Source: Ursus arctos
Lineage: Eukaryota > Chordata > Mammalia > Carnivora > Ursidae
Reading direction: 5' to 3'
DNA: 64,000 nucleotides
NCBI RefSeq assembly: GCF_023065955.2
Contig: NW_026622863.1
Coordinates: 44,374,177 to 44,438,176, forward strand
This document shows positions 1 to 10,904 of the stretch, piece after piece. Every line of letters starts with the position of its first letter. The stretch's first letter is position 1. The translations under genes and the position numbers were made by a program. Under the pieces are notes generated by a model, which saw nothing but the letters and a program-made list of their open reading frames with translations, was not told the origin of the DNA and ran no database searches.

Positions 1-355
1 ACATGCACAAGCCAAAAAGTGCACCCTGATCTAAACTGCACACCTACGATAAAAAGTAACTCAAAACGAATCACAGACTTCAGCGATATGAAATATGAAG
101 CTGTAAGACTTTGGGATATACAGCGAGGCAAAGAGTTCTTCAGCTTGTCACCCCAAAGGCTCAACCTGTAAGAGGACAACTCATCAACTGGACGTGACTG
201 AAAACTTTTCCTCTGCGAGAGACCATGTTAAATGGTTGGAAAGACGAGCTAAAGACTGGGTGGAAAGATTTGCAAACCGCCTGTGTGATCAACGACTAGT
301 ACCCAGAGTATACAAAGAACTCTGAAATCTCAACAGGAAAAGCTTCCACAGTCCA

Positions 356-470
356 GGGGTGCCTGATTGGCTCAGTGGGAGGAGCACACAACTCTTCATT
401 TCAGGGTCATGAGTTCGAGCCCCATGCTGGGTGTAGAGATTACTTCAATAAATAAAACTTTTTTTAAAAA
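356..470 (+). mobile_element. SINEC, short type
   Basis: tRNA-derived head (GGGGTGCCTGATTGGCTCAG) with B box GTTCGAGCCCC, then an A-rich tail. It lacks the CT-rich body and lies within L1. Confidence 0.85.
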
Positions 471-757
471 GCAAACAGTCCAAATGGGAAATGGGCAAAG
501 GACAGGAAGAGACATTTCACCAGAGAGGATACACAGTTGGGGAATAAGCACATGAAAAGACGTTCCACACCATTAGCCATTAGAGAGATGCAAATTAAAA
601 CCACAATGAGATCTCATTACACAGCTTTCAGAATGGCTAAACCAAAAAATACTGCCAACACCAAATGCTGGTGAGGATGTAGGAAAAATTGACCACCCAT
701 CGTTGGTGTGAGTGCAGAAATGGTGCAGCCAGTCTGGAAAAAAGGGTTGACAGTTTC

Positions 758-963
758 TTTTTTTTTTTTAAGATTTTATTTATTTATTCGACAGAGATAG
801 AGACAGCCAGCGAGAGAGGGAACACAAGCAGGGGGAGTGGGAGAGAAAGAAGCAGAAGCAGGCTCCTAGCGGAGGAGCCTGATGTGGGGCTCGATCCCAT
901 AACACCGGGATCACGCCCTGAGCCAAAGGCAGATGCTTAACCGCTGTGCCACCCAGGCGCCCC
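758..963 (-). mobile_element. SINEC, young long-body type
   Basis: Complete antisense copy ending CACCCAGGCGCCCC, flanked by the duplication TGACAGTTTCTT on both sides. Little diverged. Confidence 0.95.
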
Positions 964-1329
964 TGACAGTTTCTTAAAAAGCTTGACATGCAACTGCCAC
1001 ATGACCTAGCAATTGTGTTCATGGGCATTTATCCCGGAGAAACGGAGACTTATGCTCCCACAACATCTCCCATGTGAATGTTTATAGCAGTTTTATTTGT
1101 AACAGTCAAAAACCGGAAACAATCCAGACATTCTTTGACAGGTGATAGTTAAACACACAGTAGTACATACGTACCATGGAATACCATTCAGCAATAAAAA
1201 GGAACAAACTCTTGATACGCAACTGTCTGTGTAAAGCTCCGGGGAATTATGCCAGGTGCAGAAAGCCATCCCTAAAAGTTACACACCATAGGATTCCATT
1301 TATAGAACACTCTTGAAATGACAGAATTA

Positions 1330-1509
1330 GGGGCGCCTGGGTGGCGCAGTCGTTAAGCGTCTGCCTTCGGGTCAGGGTGTGATCCCGGCATTCCGGGATC
1401 GAGTCCCACATCGGGCTCCTCCCCTTGGAGCCTGCTTCTCCCTCTCCCACTCCCCCTGCTTGTGTTCCCTCTCTCGCTGGCTGTCTCTCTCTGTCAAATA
1501 AATAAAAAA
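1330..1509 (+). mobile_element. SINEC, young long-body type
   Basis: Head GGGGCGCCTGGGTGGCGCAG, CT-rich body and short A-rich tail. The flanking duplication is AATGACAGAATTA. Confidence 0.95.
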
Positions 1510-1522
1510 TGACAGAATTATA

Positions 1523-1702
1523 GGAGCACCTGGGTGGCTCAGTCGGGTAAGTGGTTAAACATCTGCCTTCAGCTGAGGTCATGATCCTGGGATCTTGTGG
1601 GCTCCCTGCTCAGCGGGGTGTCTGCTTCTCCCTCTCCCTCTGCCCCTCCCCCACCTCTTGTGCGCACTCTCTCAAGTAAATAAATAAAATCTTTTTTTAA
1701 AA
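1523..1702 (+). mobile_element. SINEC inserted at the same target as its neighbour
   Basis: Older SINEC starting GGAGCACCTGGGTGGCTCAG. It is flanked by AAATGACAGAATTATAG, the sequence that also flanks the SINE just upstream. Confidence 0.9.
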
Positions 1703-1798
1703 TGACAGAATTATAGAAATGCAGAGCAGATTAGTGGTTGCAAGGGCTTACGGAGGGGATGGAAGGGAATGAGGGACCTTTGTGGTGATAGAATTTTC

Positions 1799-2000
1799 TT
1801 TTTTTTTTTTTTTAAGATTTTATTTATTTATTCGACAGGATAGAGACAGCCAGCGAGAGAGGGAACACAAGCAGGGGGAGTGGGAGAGGAAGAAGCAGGC
1901 TCATAGCGGAGGAGCCTGATGTGGGGCTTGATCCCATAACACCGGGATCACGCCCTGAGCCGAAGGCAGCCGCTTAACCGCTGTGCCACCCAGGCGCCCC
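1799..2000 (-). mobile_element. SINEC, young long-body type
   Basis: Antisense copy with a long poly(T) start. The flanking duplication TGTGGTGATAGAATTTTCT is perfect, so the insertion is recent. Confidence 0.95.
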
Positions 2001-2381
2001 TGTGGTGATAGAATTTTCTGTATCCTGACTGTATCAATGTGATATTGTATAATAATCTTGCAAGATGTTACCAAATAATCTTGCAAGATGTTACCATCAG
2101 GAGGAAACTGGGTAAAGGTTGGTATACAGAATCTCTTTGCATTATTTCATACAACTGCGTGTAAATATAAAATTAGGTCAAAATAAAAAGCTTAATCAAC
2201 ACAATCAGATGCAAACATTACATATTGCCTCGGGAGCCATATGATGTATCTCAAAATGTATAAAAACGGTTTTCAAACATATATGTCATATATATTCATA
2301 GTGGGGTATCTCTGGGGAGGGCATGGGAACTGGGGAGATGATCCTTGGAGTACCTAATCTCATCAATAATAGTCTAGTTCC

Positions 2382-2492
2382 GGGCACGGCTGGCTGGCTC
2401 AATCCGTGGAGCTTTCTGACTCTTGATCTTGGGGTTTTGAGTTTGCGCACCACACTGGGTGAGCATTACTTAAAAATAAAATCGTAAAAAAG
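2382..2492 (+). mobile_element. SINEC, old short type
   Basis: Diverged tRNA-like head (GGCACGGCTGGCTGGCTCAA) followed by CACACTGGGTGAGCATTACTT and an A-rich end. Confidence 0.7.
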
Positions 2493-2560
2493 GTAGTATT
2501 TTATTTCCTTACAAGGAGAAGGAATTCTACCCGACTAATTAGAAACTTAAACCAACTCAC

Positions 2561-2675
2561 AGTGCCTGGCTGGTTCAGTTGGAGCATGCAACTTTTGATC
2601 TCCAGGTCATGAGTTCTAGCCCCACTCTGGGTGGAGAGATTGCTTACAAAGAAAATCTTTTAAAAAATAAATAAA
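2561..2675 (+). mobile_element. SINEC, old short type
   Basis: Starts AGTGCCTGGCTGGTTCAGTT, with B box GAGTTCTAGCCCC, and ends in an A-rich tail. Confidence 0.75.
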
Positions 2676-2699
2676 ACTAACTCATTGGCTATGGGGGAA

Positions 2700-3230
2700 A
2701 TGCTAGCTCATTGATTCCTTAATTCCCGGTAGGATGAACACATTCTGAGAGCTTTCTAAGAGGTAGAGCACGTCAATCGGACTCCAGACCTGTTGATATG
2801 GCTGAGTAAAATGCTGGGCTTGCCCTCCAACCTTCCGCTGCTCTGCCGATGATGTCTACTTACCAGATGTCTTGTGCAGCCTGTACTGGGCCCTCAGCCA
2901 CTGCATCGTGAGGCTCCCCTGCCCTCTGGCTAATGGCTGGGTTCAGCCAATGGGACGTGCTGGCAGGATATTGAAAGGAGGAAGTGAGCAAGGTTGGGGT
3001 ATTTATTTTCTGTTCTCCTGGTTCCCTCCCTGTAGCACTGAGGTCTGACAGCGGCTGTGTTCCTGTTCCTCTATCTACAGCCTCATCTCACTGTGACGGC
3101 ACCAGCTCTCCACGTTACTAGCCTCTGGATCCAACGCCGTCCCTTGCTGGTTCCTGTAACCTGCGCACTTTGGCCCAGGTTACACATTTGCGTAGGTCAC
3201 CTGCTTCCTTTATATTTCATTTTTTTCCTG
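2700..3230. other. Gene-free stretch, possible old LTR-like repeat
   Basis: Unique-looking sequence with no exon signals. The 2.9-3.1 kb part resembles a widespread ancient mammalian repeat that I cannot name with confidence. Confidence 0.3.
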
Positions 3231-3700
3231 AGTTTTTTTTTTCACTGGGATTTTTATTGAGACAATTGTAGCTTTGCATGCTATTGTAAGCAATAATACA
3301 GAGAGGGACGCCTGGGTCCTTCAGTCGATTAAGCGTCTGCCTTCGGCTCAGGTCACGATCCTAGGGTCTGGGATCGAGTCCGGCGACGGGCTCCTTGCTC
3401 AGCCAGGAGCCTGCTTCTCCTTCTCCCTCTGCCTGCTGCTCCCCCTGCTTGTGGGCTCTCTCTCTCTGACAAATAAATAAATAAAATCTTTTTAAAAAAA
3501 TAATAATACAGAGAGCTCCTGTCCACTCTTTATCCAGTTTCCCGCAATGATAACATCTTACAAAATTATAGTACGATATCACAACCAGGCAATCGACATT
3601 GATACAATTCACCCATCTTATTAAGAGATCCTCAGTTTTACTCGAATACAGTATGTGTATGTGCGTGCAGGTCTTGATACAGAGTAGCGGTCTCAAACAC
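3230..3700 (-). mobile_element. L1 3' fragment, antisense
   Basis: Phrases such as TTTTTATTGAGACAATTG and ATGATAACATCTTAC are typical of the reverse of L1M 3'UTRs. Interrupted by the SINE at 3305-3500. Confidence 0.55.
3305..3500 (+). mobile_element. SINEC, long-body type
   Basis: Complete sense copy with tail AAATAAATAAATAAAATC. Flanking duplication AATAATACAGAGAG. Confidence 0.93.
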
Positions 3701-3724
3701 TGGGTCCCAAGAAACCCTTCTATT

Positions 3725-3920
3725 AGGGGGACCTGGGTGGCTCAGTTGGTTAAGCGTCTGCCTCTTGATTTCTGCTCAGGTCATGATTTCAGGGCCCAGA
3801 GATTGAGCCTGGAGTCAGGCTCTGCACTCAGCCCCCAATCTGCTTGAGATTCTCTCCCTCTGCCTCCCCCCCCAACAGCGTTTGTGCGCTTGCTTGCTCC
3901 TAAAAAAAAAAAAAAAAAAA
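3725..3920 (+). mobile_element. SINEC
   Basis: Head GGGGACCTGGGTGGCTCAG, CT-rich body, and a 19-base poly(A) tail. Confidence 0.92.
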
Positions 3921-4840
3921 GCAAAATAGAAAACCTCTTTGCCTTTGAATAAGAAGACCTACACTGAAAAAACAAAATAATTTTCTCTTAATGCTGAGGA
4001 AGACCTGTCTCTGAAAAAGTCACGACTTGTCTGTCATTATCAATATTTTTAATGACTTTAATTATAATTAGAGGTGGTCTCATGGCAGAAGCTTGGTTGA
4101 ACTTGCCCAAAACATACCTCAGCGATTCTGCACATGGGCAGATCAGTCTTTACAGATGAGAGGCGGTAGGACACCACTGACAGTAACACAGGCGGTCCCA
4201 AAGCCACATCTAAGAGCTGTGTGAGGTCTGGCGGGACTCAGAGCCTCTCTGTACCTCAGTTTCCTCGTTGGCCAAATGTCAGCTGAGAAGAGGGCCTATG
4301 TGGCAATGCTGCTGTGGAGAATGAAGCAGAAAATACAAGAGCAGAGCTTCGAGTGCGGCCTCGCGGGTGGGAAGTGTTCAGTACGATCCAGCTGCGATGA
4401 TTATTAACCATGGTTGAAAAACTCACGTCTGTCACTCCATTTTTCGACAGCAAACTCCCATTTATAATCGGTAAAAGAATACATATCATTTAATAGCGAC
4501 TCAGGAAGACCTCAGGATGAGGAAAAGCCAGAGAGAACCCAGGCAGGAGTTATCAGGGTGAGAGAGAAAGATAAACCGAGAAAGACAGGAATGTAAGGAC
4601 AAGAAGAGCCTGCCGACGGGGCGCTAGACACCCAGTGTGAACTCCCAGAGGCCAGGCTCTTGTGTGGGTGCACCTGCCACTCCTGTCCCTCGGAAGGGAA
4701 GGAAGTGGTGTGTTTTCAGTTCATTCCTAGAGTGCAGAAGAAAGACCAAGGCAGGCGGGAAAGACAAACAGCTGTCCAGAAAACAGACACGAGCAGTTGG
4801 CTCAGGATAGAGGGTTGGGGCAGCGTCATGGTTGGCACGT
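3921..4840. other. Gene-free stretch upstream of IFNL4
   Basis: AT-rich old sequence up to about 4.2 kb, then a MIR-like piece (CTGTACCTCAGTTTCCTCG at 4250), then unique purine-rich sequence leading into the CpG-rich IFNL4 region. No exon recognised. Confidence 0.4.
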
Positions 4841-5269
4841 CCCGCGCGCAGGTAAAGTCCTCACCCGGTGGCAGGCATCCCACCCGGCCCGCGGCCAGCG
4901 CTGACGTTCGGAAAGCTTGGCGGGATCCCGAGGGAAAGCCGCGTTGCTCACGGAGTCTCCGCCGCACACATAAAGCCGGCATGGAGGGCGCGGGCACCGC
5001 TGTCGAAGGTGGGCACCACCGAGGGGCCAGTGGGAGGCAGGTCCCGCTGCCGCACCAGGGAGGCACCGACGGCACTCCGCAGCGGAGCAGGGAGCGCAGA
5101 GAGGCCGACGGCAAGAGGGGGTCTCCGGGCTCCTCCTCTCTCCCGCCACTGCCACCGCCACCGCGTGTGCCCAGCGCCCGCGGTCGGAGCGTCAGTCCCT
5201 GTGCGAGGCCCAGCAGAGGCTGGGTTTGGGCCCCTTGCCTGCCGTCCCGCTCCTGCTGCACGAGCAGAG

Positions 5270-6749
5270 ATGGGGCCGACGGGCGCAGCCGCGGTGGCCG
5301 TGGCGCTGTGGGTCTTGGTGACGGCGGGCGAGGCGGCGGACCCTGGCGTGGCGACGCCCCGGAGCTGCCTCCTGTCACACTACCGCTCGCTGGACCCCAA
5401 GGCGCTGGCGGCCGTCAAGGCGCTGAGGGACCGCTACGTGAGTGATGCCCCGATCTCCCCATCCCGTCCCCCGAGCCCGACGGCGCGCCGGGTCCCAGCC
5501 GCTGGTCGCTGTCTGCGACGGCCCTTGAACCCTAGCGCCCAGCAGGGCGGCTCGGATCTTGGGGCAGAATTCTGAGCGCCAGATCTTGCGGGAGGCCGGG
5601 GCGGGGAGGAGAGGGGGTCAGAGCAGGTACCGCCGCTGTGCCCGTACTCCAAAGGCGCCCCCTGCAGGCGGGCTCGGCTCCACGTCGGGGCAACCGGCTG
5701 GCGGGGGCAAGGCGACTGCGCGGAGCCTTCAGCGCGCTTTCGCGCCTTCGGAGAGCTGCGGGGTTCCGTGCACAATCCGCACAACCGTCCTGGCCAGGCG
5801 CGTTCCACGAGCAGGAATCCCCGCCGTCGCAGCACTTCGGGGGCCTGGCGAGGTGGCCCAGCCTCACCCCGGCCTTTGTCCCGCAGGAGGAGGAGACGCT
5901 GAGCTGGAGGCTGCGCAACTGCTCCCTCCGCCCAAGGAAGGATCCTCCGCTACCCTGGGTGAGGCGGGCGAGCCGTCGGGGGGCGGTGGGGCGGCGGCGC
6001 GGACCCCGGGTGCGGCCTCTCTAACTCCCGCTCGCTCCCCGCAGTCGTGTGCGCGCCTCCGCTTCGTGGTCCGGAGCCTGGCGGACGCCCAGGCGGTGCT
6101 GAGCCGCCTGCCGAGCCCCGAGCGGTTCCCCGGCACCGGCCCGACCCTGGAGCTGCTGGCGGCCGCGCGGCGGGACGTGGGGGCCTGCGTGAGTGCCGCC
6201 CGCGCCCCCCGCCCCTCGGGCCCTCCCAGCTCGCTCTGCGCCCCCGGGCCTCCAGCCCAGGCCTACCGGCTTGGCCAGTCTGTTCCGCGCCACGATTCGC
6301 GCGGTCTCGGTGTCCCCCAATCCGGGCTTTGGTCCGAGGCTGGGAGGGTCACGGGCAGAGTCCCCGGGACACTGGGTTCTTCGCCGTCTCCATGTCCCTC
6401 GTGTTGCCCCTGCAGCTCGAGCTGGTCCGGCCGGGCTCCTGGAGGAAGTCCCTGCGGCCACCGAGGAGGCGTTCCCAAACACGGAGAGCTGTGAGTGGCG
6501 CAGGCGGTGGGGCGGTTAGACTGCAGGGAGGACCGTGTGAAGTTGAGACGGGATGGGAGCTGAGACTCTAAGCGGTGAGCGTCTGGAGGGGACTTTGTCC
6601 CGAAGGGAATTCCTGGCTCAGCCCGGCTCCGCCTCCTTCCCGGGTTCCAGGACTCGCCTCGGTGCCACGAAGCCAACGTCATCTTCAGCCTCCTGCGCCT
6701 GCTCACGTGGGACCTGAAGCTGGTGGCGAGCTCGGGGCCTTGTCTCTGA
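5270..6749 (+). CDS. IFNL4: Interferon lambda-4, intact, five exons (185 aa)
   Basis: Secreted type III interferon expected to act through IFNLR1/IL10RB and JAK-STAT. Coding exons are 5270-5437, 5887-5958, 6045-6188, 6416-6490 and 6651-6749. Every intron is GT-AG and every exon break is in phase 0, giving 56+24+48+25+32 residues. Recognisable stretches are CLLSHYRSLDPKALA, RNCSLRP, ADAQAVLS, LELLAAARRDV and LLRLLTWDLKL, matching human IFNL4 along its length. Residues 1-22 form a signal peptide. N67-C-S is the conserved exon 2 glycosylation sequon. Cysteines are at 33, 68, 82, 128, 158 and 184. Exons 2, 3 and 5 are the same lengths (72, 144, 99 nt) as those of the IFNL1-type gene at 38.1 kb. 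The reading frame is open upstream of 5270 but has no in-frame ATG, so the start is clear. There is no frameshift or stop, unlike the human allele that disrupts the gene. Very GC-rich. Confidence 0.95.
5654..5668 (-). promoter_or_regulatory. CTCF-like motif in IFNL4 intron 1
   Basis: The minus strand reads CCTGCAGGGGGCGCC, matching 13 of 14 positions of the CTCF core as I know it. Occupancy is not shown by sequence. Confidence 0.4.
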
Positions 6750-6804
6750 TCCCCGCCGCGGCTCCGCCTGGGACCCGAAGCTCTGCAGGAGGGCGCCTGG
6801 GGGA

Positions 6805-6818
6805 CTGCCCTCTGCTGG
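6805..6818 (-). promoter_or_regulatory. CTCF core motif just after the IFNL4 stop
   Basis: The minus strand reads CCAGCAGAGGGCAG, a full match to the CTCF core CCASYAGRKGGCRS. It lies 56 bp after the IFNL4 stop codon. The same 14-mer in the same orientation occurs at 62290-62303. Confidence 0.5.
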
Positions 6819-6880
6819 CCCATCGGAGCAGGCGAGTGTCTCAGCCCGTGGGCGCTGAGGCTCGGGAGACCTCTTAGCCT

Positions 6881-7200
6881 GCGTTGGCCGGACCTCGACC
6901 CACCTGCACTGAGGGCCAGAGGTGCTGGTACTTTCCCCAAGACCAGACCGAGTTCCTCGGGATGCAGCGATATTTACGTGGGACGCATTGCCCTATGATC
7001 TTACAAGGTCGTTCAGGAAGAAATTTCAAACCTCGGTCCACCTTGGCCACTGACAGTCCTTGCCTCCCCCCACCCACGCCTCGCCAAATACCCAGAGACA
7101 GTGTTACATCATTGCCTGGGTTATTCTCGCCATAACAGGGCTGGACCTCTAATTTGAACCTTCAGCACCTCCTTTAAGATTCTATGAATTTGGGGATTTG
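6881..7200. other. Downstream flank of IFNL4
   Basis: Non-repetitive sequence likely to include the IFNL4 3'UTR. I see no canonical AATAAA here; an ATTAAA lies further on at about 7515. Confidence 0.4.
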
Positions 7201-7325
7201 GGGCACCTGGGTGGCTCAGTGGGTTAAGCCTCCTACTCTTGATCTCAGCTCAGGTCTTGATATCAGGGTCGTGAGTTCTGTCTGGCCCCACGCTGTGTGT
7301 GGAGCTTACTTAAAAAAAAAAAAAA
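7201..7325 (+). mobile_element. SINEC, short type
   Basis: Head GGGCACCTGGGTGGCTCAG and poly(A) tail. Flanking duplication AGATTCTATGAAT. Confidence 0.9.
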
Positions 7326-8279
7326 AGATTCTATGAATCTGAATATCGTATCTCCCCACCTGAGCTGGTCTCATTTCTTGAAGGATTTGGGGATCGCAAA
7401 TGTCAGAGTTCCCATTATTGTGATATTTTTGGATCCTGCTATTTATGTGTCCTCCTGTCTGTATGGCCTGCTACCTGTGTTTTCAGCAGTTTCTCCGGGT
7501 GTTTATTTTCACTTATTAAACGGTGTTACACTTACGAGTTGGGAGCAATCATTTGGAGGTGGTGTGAAGTGGAGGAAGCCCAACTTTGGACTCAGACCTG
7601 AATTTGATACCCAGATGGGACATTTATTTGCTAAGTTACAGTTTCTGCATCTGAAAATAGTCTAGTGATACCTCTCTTGGAAAGGCGTATTTATCATCCA
7701 TCCGCCCAGTCAGTTATGCACTCATTCTACATGGACCCTATTTCCTGGTTGCCACTTATTTGCCAGGTATTGGGGCAGAGAGCCACAGCCGCTGTCCTCA
7801 GGGAGCTCCAGAATGGGGAAGGAGCCTATCATCAGTTTGAGGAGCAGAGAGGAGGCCAGTGGACTGGAGTCCAGAGCGCCACACAAGGGTGGCTGGGAGC
7901 AAGGTTAGCCAGATAGAGAAGGGCCAGGTCCTATGGCGTCTGCGGAATCTTTCAAAAGCACTTGAATGTCCTGGAGGGTACAGAGAGAGTCCTTGCAGGG
8001 TTTTTAAGCAAGGAAGCCACTGCTCCCACTTCCGTGTCTAACGTTCTGGCCTCCTAAGAGGAGAGGGGACTGGCATGCCTAGGAATGGATGCGGGAGTCT
8101 AGGTGTGCTATGATGGTGAGTTAGATCCAGTGGGGCAAGAAGATGGTAAGATGTATTCATACCTTTTGTGGGTTCAAAACAGTATATGCAAAGCAATGAG
8201 TACCCGACCTGATAGGTGGAAGTGTCCCCAGTGTGATGAAGAAGACAGTATGATTGTAGTGGTTAAAAATGTGAAGTCT
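7326..8279 (+). other. Gene-free stretch with an ancient repeat
   Basis: From about 7.66 kb the sequence (CAGGGAGCTCC, then CAGGGTTTTTAAGCA) resembles an old interspersed repeat that also appears at 25.7-26.0 kb. I cannot name the family. No exons seen. Confidence 0.35.
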
Positions 8280-8437
8280 GGGGAGCCCGGGGGGCGTGGC
8301 TGGTTAAGCGTCAGGCTCTTGGTTTTGACTCAGGTCATGATCTCAGGCTCAGGAGATCGAGCCCCGGGTAGGGCTTGAGACTCTCTCCCTCTGCCCCTCC
8401 CTTTCTCTCTCTAAAATAAATAAATAAATCTTTTAAA
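8280..8437 (+). mobile_element. SINEC
   Basis: Diverged head, GTCATGATCTCAGGCTC, CT-rich body and AAATAAATAAATAAATC tail. Confidence 0.88.
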
Positions 8438-8454
8438 AATGAACTCTGAGGTCA

Positions 8455-8650
8455 GAGAGATCTTAGAATCTCAACTCTGCTCACTTAGATACTGTGTGAC
8501 CTTGGGCAAGGCACTTCAACTCTTAGTTTCCAATGGATAAAACAGTTATAATATCTTTCCTCACCACGTAGTTGTGGGAATTAAAAGCATTAAATCATGT
8601 CAGCTGCCAGGCCCTGGCACAAAGTAAGAACCCCATATGAAATCAATGTA
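8455..8650 (+). mobile_element. MIR
   Basis: Core ACTGTGTGACCTTGGGCAAG at 8492 and the decayed 3' part (CCAGGCCCTGGCACAAAGTA) identify a tRNA-derived MIR. Confidence 0.75.
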
Positions 8651-8659
8651 CCATTACTT

Positions 8660-9410
8660 ATAAAAAGCTTTAGCACGCAAACTGTCAAACAAGAGAGGAA
8701 GTGTTATCTGGGGGTCCTATCTCTAAAATGGATAAAGGAGACAGAGCTATTCCCAGCCCAACAAAAAATTTCTCATGTCTTTGTGGCAGATCCCCTCCCC
8801 CACATCATTTTTGGGCGAGTCTTGATTGACCTAAAATCAATCATGGGATTCCCATTCCTCTTGCTAGGGATCAGTGTAAGCATGACTATGTGACTATCAG
8901 CCAGGACCCCTGCAACACACCCACGTCACAGTCAAATGAGGAAAGGGACTTATTTAAGCAGCAATGTTCAGAGGCAGGGCATGGTTAAGGGAAACCAACA
9001 AAGGGAGCATCCCAGGCCCAGCTGATGGCCAGAAACTATTACCATTCCTAAATTGGAAGGGATGTGGGAGGGAGTGGTTATCAGTCCCCTGACAGAGATT
9101 CTGGAACACCACTGCTGCCAGCACACAGCCCTGCAGGGATGTAGACAGGGGAGTAAATACCCAACTGCTCTCCCTACCCGCCTCAATTTTCTTCTGACGC
9201 CTCCCATTGGCCAACCCCGGCTGGAGGACAGAAGGTAAGGGAGTCCCCGTTGATGTGATCCAGATTCTGAGACCTAAAACAGCAGAGAGTGAATCTCGGG
9301 GAAGAAAGAGACGATGTGTTTCATGGTTATCCCATTCTGGCTGATGATGAGGGAAATTTGGCTTGAGGGGAGGCAGGTGCTCTAAGAAAGGTTTTATATT
9401 GTTGCATGTG
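8660..9410. other. Gene-free stretch, no feature recognised
   Basis: Mostly unique sequence. Short open frames here lack exon signals and resemble no protein I know. Confidence 0.3.
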
Positions 9411-9975
9411 GCAGGCTGAAAAATGACTCTCCAAAAGATATCCACATCCTAATGCCAGGAACCTGTAAATGTGACCTTATGGGGGGGGGGGATGTCTTTG
9501 CAAATGTGATTAAATTGAGGAAGAGATGAGATTATCCTGATGAGGGGTTGGGGGGGAGCTAAATGCCATGGCAAGTGTCTTATAAGAGCGGTACAGTGAG
9601 AGATTACCCACACAAAGAGGAGGAGGCGGGGCGCCTGCTGGCTCAGTGGGTGGAGCTTGCAACTCCTGATCTTAGAGTGCTGAGTTCGAGCCCCACACTG
9701 GGTGTAGAGATTACTTTAAAAAAAATTTTTTTTTTAAAAGAGTAAGTAATGTGACCACAGAGGCAGAGATGGGAGTGATGTGGCCACAAGGCAAGGAAGA
9801 CTGGTCGCCCCTAGACGCTGGAGGAGGCAAGGAAGATTCTCCCCTAGAACTTCTGTGGAGGGAGCCCACCTTGATTTTGGCCCAGTGATACCGATTGCGG
9901 GCTTCCGATTGCCAGAGCTGTGAGAGAATAAATGTCTATTTGACACCACAAAGCTCGTGGTGATTTGCTACAGTA
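9410..9975 (+). mobile_element. Ancient medium-copy repeat (family not assigned)
   Basis: Widespread mammalian repeat ending GAGAGAATAAATGTCTATTTG and GGTGATTTGCTACAGTA. It is split by the SINE at 9628-9737 and contains an 11-base G run at 9481. Confidence 0.55.
9628..9737 (+). mobile_element. SINEC, short type
   Basis: Head GGGCGCCTGCTGGCTCAG, B box GAGTTCGAGCCCC, and an A/T-rich tail. Confidence 0.85.
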
Positions 9976-10290
9976 TCCATAGCCAACTCGGTTCATTGTA
10001 GAGACCAGGACCTGGGCTGGTTTATTGCTGCAGAAAGGGCTTACAGGCTAAATGTTAAATGGCTAACAGGAATATCAGGAAGGTTGAACAAATAGATTCT
10101 GTGTTGACCATTCTGGTACAATTTCAAGAGCCAAACCATAGACTTGGGTTTTTCAAGGACCGGCTTCTCTATGATCAGGACCCTGACTGCTTAATTAGAC
10201 ATTGGCTTCCACGGCCCCGTTCAGGAAAGCAACTCAACCGGGAATCTGTCCCAGTGATGGGACAACTGCCATCAGGCAATGGCTATGATC

Positions 10291-10458
10291 AGGGATGCCT
10301 GGGTGATTCAGCAGGTTAAGCGTCTGCCTTTAGCTGGGATCCAGCCCTGCACTGGGCTTTCTGCTTGGCAGGGCAACTCCCTCTGCCTGCCACTCCCCCT
10401 GCTTGTTCTCTCTCTCTCTGTCAAATAGATAAATAAAATCTTTAAAAAAAAAAAAAAA
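10291..10458 (+). mobile_element. SINEC
   Basis: Complete copy with poly(A). Flanking duplication AATGGCTATGATCAG. Confidence 0.93.
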
Positions 10459-10904
10459 GGGAAATGGCTATGATCAGAAAGACCATCACAGAAAAGTGTA
10501 CCTTTCCATGATGGTAGAGCCAGGAGAAGAGTGGTTTCTACCTCATGCCCACCAGTCATTCAAATCTTGTATGAGTGCATCTGATTGGACAAACCCAGAC
10601 ACAAGGCAGATCCTGCCTGCAGGGGAGTTTTTCGCCTTCTCACCCCTTCAGGCAGCAGGCATATAAGAAGGGACTTGACATGGATGCTGGGCACCAACCC
10701 ACCACATTCAAGACAGGCTTCCCAGCTATGAGTAGGAGACACAAGGAGAGCCTTTCATCCCCTCCTTACCCTGAATGTCTTTGTGTCTCCATAAGATGCC
10801 TGGAACTTCAGCAGCCATCTTGGGACCATGAGGGTCTGAGAAAAAAACCAATTTCCTAAAAGTGGCAGCTCAGAGAGATGGAAGGAATCTAAGCCCTCCA
10901 CACT

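Larger units (their letters stand above)
1..2190 (+). mobile_element. Old L1 (L1M type) 3' part, broken by five SINEs
   Basis: The stretches between SINEs align in order with the end of L1 ORF2 and its 3'UTR: GACTGGGTGGAAAGATTTGC near 258, GGGCAAAGGACAGG near 492, CATTAGCCATTAGAGAGATG near 571, AATGCTGGTGAGGATG near 664, GGAATACCATTCAGCAATAA near 1179, and AAACTGGGTAAAGG near 2105. The frame has many stops and shifts, so no reverse transcriptase can be made. Confidence 0.85.
4840..6880. promoter_or_regulatory. CpG-rich region over the IFNL4 promoter and gene body
   Basis: CpG dinucleotides are dense from about 4.84 kb through the IFNL4 stop codon and drop sharply on both sides. This resembles a CpG island rather than the CpG-poor promoter of the IFNL1-type gene. 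I see no convincing TATA box or ISRE in the 400 bp before the IFNL4 ATG. The transcription start is not identifiable by eye. Confidence 0.6.

Noticed and set aside
1..2190. Active reverse transcriptase of an L1
   Set aside because: Only the degenerate 3' end is present, with many stops and five SINE insertions.
4660..5445. Open frames upstream of the IFNL4 ATG as an N-terminal extension
   Set aside because: The IFNL4 frame is open back to about 4868 but lacks an in-frame ATG, so 5270 is the start.
5559..6494. 311-codon open frame overlapping IFNL4
   Set aside because: It runs through IFNL4 introns and exons in parts of other frames; the spliced IFNL4 explains the coding signal.
9663..9705. 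tRNA gene-like B box
   Set aside because: The B box GAGTTCGAGCCCC occurs in many copies as part of SINEC heads; no complete tRNA fold exists here.
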